The translations under genes and the position numbers were made by a program. The notes beneath the pieces are model-generated. The model was given only the letters and a program-made list of their open reading frames with translations. It searched no databases and was not told where the DNA came from. 64,000 nt of DNA. It comes from Chaetorhynchus papuensis (lineage: Eukaryota; Chordata; Aves; Passeriformes; Rhipiduridae). The stretch spans positions 149,770-213,769 of the forward strand of contig VWYX01001249.1 in the NCBI GenBank assembly GCA_013396525.1. The letters run 5' to 3'. The stretch's first letter is position 1. Every line of letters begins with the position of its first letter. This document shows, piece after piece, positions 59,301 through 64,000 of the stretch.

Positions 59301-60104
59301 GAGACTCTGCAAACTCTCTACAAACTAATGCCAGTAAAGACAGGCATTTTATATCTACTATGTCTTGCAAACTGGTCTCATAGGCTATTTATTCTAAAAA
59401 CTATAGAACCCCACACAGTGTTCATTCATGTTGCTGACCAATTCTCATTATATCCTCAGGTGAATTTCAGCTCTGTCAATCACAGTTGTGTTCACAATTA
59501 TTGCACACTACAAGTTGACTGCTGCACTCACCAGTCAGCATTGTTTTCATATCTAGTGCGTCAGATTGAAATACAGCAACATATGCTGTTATGAAAACAT
59601 TCAAATTTGAGAAACTATTTATATTTTTCTGAAAATCTACAACAAAAGAATATGGCTTCTCTTTTAAGAAGAGATATACCTCAGCCGTGTGGTATCGCCA
59701 GTCAGGAAAAACTAATCCATGCGTTGAGGTGAGAACTACTTCTGAAGGAAACAGGAATTATTCTCTTTATAACCATTGTCAGGAACACAAGGAACTTTTT
59801 CAATTTTTATTTCTCTATTACAACAGTGTAGGTTTGTTTATTTTTTTTAAATTATGTGAGTTTTCCTAATGGGCACATCATATTCCTACCAATAGCTCGT
59901 ACCTTCCTCAGAGCAGTTCTTACAGAGAGATCTGCAGCTGCTTTACATCCTGCACTCATGGGGGTACCTAGAATTGTTGCTACCACTTGTACCATGATAG
60001 TGCATGTAAGTGTCACTCAGCATCAGATTCCTGATGTTTTAAACATTGTTCCACCTCTAAATATTCTTGTTTTCAGAGAGAGAGTAATCCTATGTAGGAA
60101 TAAA
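53321..60104. other. Intergenic region downstream of USH1C
   Basis: No exons with family resemblance on either strand. I looked specifically for the N-terminus of ABCC8, the next gene in mammals, and did not find it. An 80-bp minisatellite lies at 56936-57174. Confidence 0.6.
56936..57174 (+). repeat. Minisatellite, 3 copies of an 80-bp unit
   Basis: Copies at 56936-57014 (79 bp), 57015-57094 and 57095-57174 differ by only one indel and one substitution. Each contains the short inverted repeat TTGGGAGAA...TTCTCCCAA. Confidence 0.97.
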
Positions 60105-61562
60105 ATCAGAATCACAGAATGGTTTCGTTTGGAAAAGATCTCCCAGGTCACCAAGTCCAACCATTAACCCAGCACTGCCAAGTCCACCACTAAACCATGT
60201 CCCTAAGTGCCACATCTAAATGGCTTTTAAATAACCCCAGGGATGCAGATTCAACCACTTCCCTGGACAGCCTATTCCAGTGCCTGAAAACTCTTTCGGT
60301 GAAGAAATGTTTCTTAATATCCCATCTAAATTTTCCCTGGCACAAGTCTCTTAGACATTTTCTCTCATCCTATTGCTTGTTACTGGAGAAGATCAACCCC
60401 CACCTGGCTACAGCCTCCTTTCAGACAGGTGTAGAGAGTGATAAGGTCTCCCCTGAGCCTGCTTTTCTCCAGGACAGACAACTCCAGCTCCCTCAGCCGC
60501 TCCTCACAGGACTTGTGCTCCAGACCCTTCCCCAGCTCCCATTGCCCTTCACTGGACTTGCTCCAGCCCCTCAATGTCGTGCTTGTCCTGAGGGACCGAG
60601 ACCTGGACACAGCACTCGAGGTGTGGCCTCACCAGTGCTGAGTACAGGTGGACAATCCCTGCCCAGTCCTGCTGGCCACACTGTTGCTGATCCAGGCCAG
60701 GATGCCCTTGGCCCTCTTGGCCACCTGGGCACTGCTGGCTCATGTTCAGCTGCTGTCAGCAGCAGCCCCAGCTCCTTTTCCACTGGGCAGCTTCCCAGCC
60801 CCTCTGCCCCAGCCTGTGGCACTGCCTGGGGCTGTTGTGACCCAAGGACTGAACCAGTCACTTGGCCTTGTTGAACCTCACAGCATCGGCCTCAGCCCAT
60901 GGATCCGGCCTGTCCAGATCCCTCTGCAGAGCCTTCCTGCCCTCCAGCAGATCAGCACTCCCACCCAACCTGGTGTCACCTGCAGACTGACTGAGGGTGC
61001 CCTCCATCCCCTCATCCAGATCATCAATAAAGACTTTGAACAGGACTGGGCCCAGCACTGAGCCCTGGGGGACACCACTGGTACTGGCTGCCAGCTGGAT
61101 GGAATCCACTCACCCCCAGTCTCTGGCCTCAGCCATCCAGACAGTTTTTACCCAATGAAGAGTACACCTGCCCACTCCATGGGAAGCCAGTTTCTCCAGG
61201 AAAATGCTGTAGGAAATGGTGTCAAAGGCTTCCCTAATGTCCTAAAGGTAGGAAACATCAACAGCCTTTCCCTCATCCACTAAGAAGGTCATTTTGTCAT
61301 AAAAGGAGATCAGGTTGGTCAAGCAGGACCTGCCTTTCATTAACCCCTGTCTGATTTTGCCCTATCTGATCCCCTGGTTGTCCTATTTGTGCCACATGAT
61401 GGCACTCAAGATGACCTGCTCCATGACCTTCCTGGGCATTGACACCAGGCTGACAGGCCTGGAGTTCCCTGGGCCCTCCTTCCTGACCTTCTTGTAGATG
61501 GGTGTCACATTGGCTCACCTCCAGTCAACTGAGATCTCCCTGGTGAGCCAGGACTGCTGATA
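60105..61562 (-). mobile_element. CR1 LINE, 5'-truncated 1.46-kb copy
   Basis: Antisense CR1. At its left edge is the 3' end (AGAATCACAGAATGGTTTCG). Inside, the minus strand at 60858-61109 encodes SGVPQGSVLGPVLF and FIDDLDEG, core blocks of the reverse transcriptase. The catalytic FADD block is degraded to SAGD. The frame is broken several times, and the endonuclease and 5' part are missing, so it is a dead copy. Long frames on the opposite strand here are artefacts of this element. Confidence 0.95.
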
Positions 61563-64000
61563 TCTGTAGTATTTTATTTTAAATGTTCCTGGAGAGTAAT
61601 CTCTCGATTATTTTCAACCCATTCTCTACTACGCTAAGTTTAGAGGATGCTGTGGCTGTACAAAGCTCTTGTTTCTCTTATATGCTCTTAAAAAAAGGCA
61701 ACGTGTAAATGCACTGTATAACACATTAAAACTAATCTGAATACCCACTACTCCCACTCACCCATTATTTCAGCCACTTAAGGAATTCCTAGTTGTAAGA
61801 GTGGAGTATGTTCAAAATCCCAGGGCACGATCAGTCTGTGAGGTGACTCCTCTGTGCTATTCACAGTGTGAGGGACCTGTGGCATTTGCATGAACAGCTG
61901 AGAGACTCCACGACCCTGAATCCTAAGGACAAATTTTTTGCTGTCCAAAGGCTGGAAGCCTGGCCTGTCTCAGCAAAGCCTGTTTCCTGTGTGCTAACAT
62001 GACTGCCATGGTGTTGTTTTCTGTTACTTGCTTTTGCTTCTGTCTAGAATTTTCCTTCTTTTCTTTGGCTAAAAACACTAATTAAATGGGACCCAAATAG
62101 TTTTAGCCCCCTTGACACTGCATTATTTTGCCGAGCTTAAGGGGATTTTCAAAGGTTTGGTACTTAGTTTGTCTTATTTATTGTTGTTACAATAACTTTC
62201 CTATGCAAATTTATAGACAATGTTAAAAAAATATATATTTTTTTCTCTTGCTATAGAGAGTGAAAAATAATGCCAAATTTCAATACTGGAGGGAGTTGTA
62301 CAGCTATCTCTTATTTTTTGCCCTTTTACTAAAGTTACTTGGTTCCTCCTAAATACTGACAGAATAGTTACCCAGAGCAGAGGATCTCTGGCTGGTTTGA
62401 GGGCTGAGGTTGTGGACATCTGCCCTAAGTGAGGATATTCAGGAATTACTGCAACCAGGTAAGAGTGTCATAGACAATTTAATTTCTTGCAGGAAAACCC
62501 AGGTACAGCACTTTGCTGTACAAAAAAAAATAACACTTTACTACTGCAAGAAATAATGAGCTTCAGGTTTAAATCATCATAAAAATAGGAAAAAGATAGG
62601 AAAAAAATACTACTGGCTGGAAGCTCAATTACTAAACTATTAAATTAATTTTCTTTATATTTTTTATGGCTATTGATTGTTTTAACTCCCCTGAGCCTCT
62701 GAAAATCCCAAATGTAGTCTGTATGTGGGCTGAACTCAAGAGGAAAGCCTCCAGAAACAGGCCTTTTAAAATTAATTAGGTATATGATAAATCACACAGG
62801 GAATTAACAGTATTTGCTATACAGGAACAAACCTTTTGTGCATAGTCACGATTTATTTTTCTTTTATGAATCCATAATATGATTTTTTGTCATTATTTTA
62901 AGAGCTAGAATAAATGCCACATTGCAATCTATTAAAAATAAGTGGAAGAAAATTCTGAAGTACAAAAATTCATTGAACTACAACACCCTTATTCTTAATT
63001 TTCTGTATAACTTTGTCAAATAGCAACACAAGATAAACACATTCCAAATCCAAGTCTGAACTGATAGCTTTGTTTCTCTCTAATTGTTTTGTCAATTTTA
63101 CCCACTGGAGAAACTGAGGGTAGCCTGGAACATTTCCTGGTGGTCAATAAACAAATCAACTAATTAAAACTCTGTATGCCTGAGCAGAAAACTGTTTTAT
63201 ATTCTGAAAAGGAAAGATGATATCTTTGGTTTGTTTCTAATAATCCTCGAAAAACAATTCAAATCTCAGTTTTCAGTCTAATTTCTGAGTTTTGAAAGGG
63301 TTCCTAGAAAGGCCAGTGACTTTTAGCCCTGTTATCTTCGGGAAATTAATGCTGGATATTTGTTACGGTTATTTGTCAGTGCGTGTAATTCTTTTAGTAT
63401 AAACAGGCGAAATAATCTTTTATACACAAGAGCCCATATACAAGGCAAGCATCATAGCAGCACTTAACTGAACCAGTAACTAAAATAATATTTGCCGGAG
63501 AATACCGCACCGGAGCCAGCACGCGAGTTGTTTATTGGCACGGGTTAGTTCACAGCACTCAGCTTATTCCCCTGAGGAAAACACAACACTTGTACTACAA
63601 GTACTACACAGGGAGTACTCAAAGCTTTAACCATTGAGATACTGGAGAAGAAAACTAAGGTATGAGGTGATGAGTGGGATCATGCAGAGGTTGTAAAAGT
63701 TCATCTGCACACAAGGAGAGTCAGGAGTGAATAGAAAGTTGGTTTAGAGTTGTCGCTGTTGTGAAGAATCCTGGTGGTGCAGGAGGTCAGGGGAGCATCA
63801 GGCATATCCTTAGGTCAGGCTGGTAAGGGAAATAGCCTGCAGTCCTTCAGGTAATTCACCCTGCGTTGTGCCAGGTGGCCCCAAATGTGTCAGTGTTTGT
63901 TTAACACTGCAAAGGAGGGTGAATGAACAGAAGGGAGAGCTTTTTCACCAGGTTTCAGGTGCCAAATAAGCACTGCTCTGGCTCTATTGAACCAGGAAGC
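61563..64000. other. Intergenic region, right end
   Basis: AT-rich sequence with no gene recognised. Near 63495-63560 the composition becomes briefly CG-containing. A 13-bp dyad CTTGTACTACAAG lies near 63590, followed by partial repeats of TACTAC/AGTACT. Confidence 0.5.

Noticed and set aside
60197..61061. 225- and 137-residue plus-strand frames
   Set aside because: They are antisense to the reverse-transcriptase region of the dead CR1 copy.
1..64000. CRISPR arrays, bacterial operons, tRNA or rRNA genes
   Set aside because: None seen; the window is vertebrate nuclear DNA.

Overview
This is vertebrate nuclear DNA, most likely from a bird. The evidence is small exons in long AT-rich introns with GT-AG borders, two CpG islands over promoters, several CR1 LINE fragments (the typical sauropsid, especially avian, retroposon), and exons that translate into recognisable vertebrate proteins. 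A crocodile or turtle is not formally excluded. There are two assembly gaps, at 3912-3986 and 16637-16646.

Layout. (1) 1-3844, minus strand: the 5' end of OTOG (otogelin). Three tiny exons lie in a CpG island and one further exon lies at 2178-2268; the gene runs out of the window to the left. (2) 3845-6812: the head-to-head intergenic interval, with a second CpG island just before USH1C. (3) 6813-51935, plus strand: the complete coding region of USH1C (harmonin). It has 21 exons for the short PDZ-PDZ-coiled-coil-PDZ form, about 556 aa. At least five more in-frame exons between 33299 and 43780, plus one candidate at 38110-38166, would make the long 'b' form of roughly 790-810 aa, with a second coiled coil and a Pro/Ser/Thr-rich region. 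(4) 51936-64000: the 3'UTR and intergenic DNA with a cluster of perfect palindromes, a three-copy 80-bp minisatellite and a 1.46-kb dead CR1 element. No further gene was recognised there. By mammalian order ABCC8 would come next, but none of its exons were found.

Both genes act in the inner ear. Otogelin is a secreted component of the acellular gels over the sensory epithelia. Harmonin is the scaffold of hair-bundle tip links and of brush-border adhesion complexes. Their neighbouring, divergent arrangement matches mammals. I did not find a novel self-contained system. The points most worth a second look are the unusual spliceable micro-exon candidates, hairpins and palindromes, and a few open frames with coding-like content.
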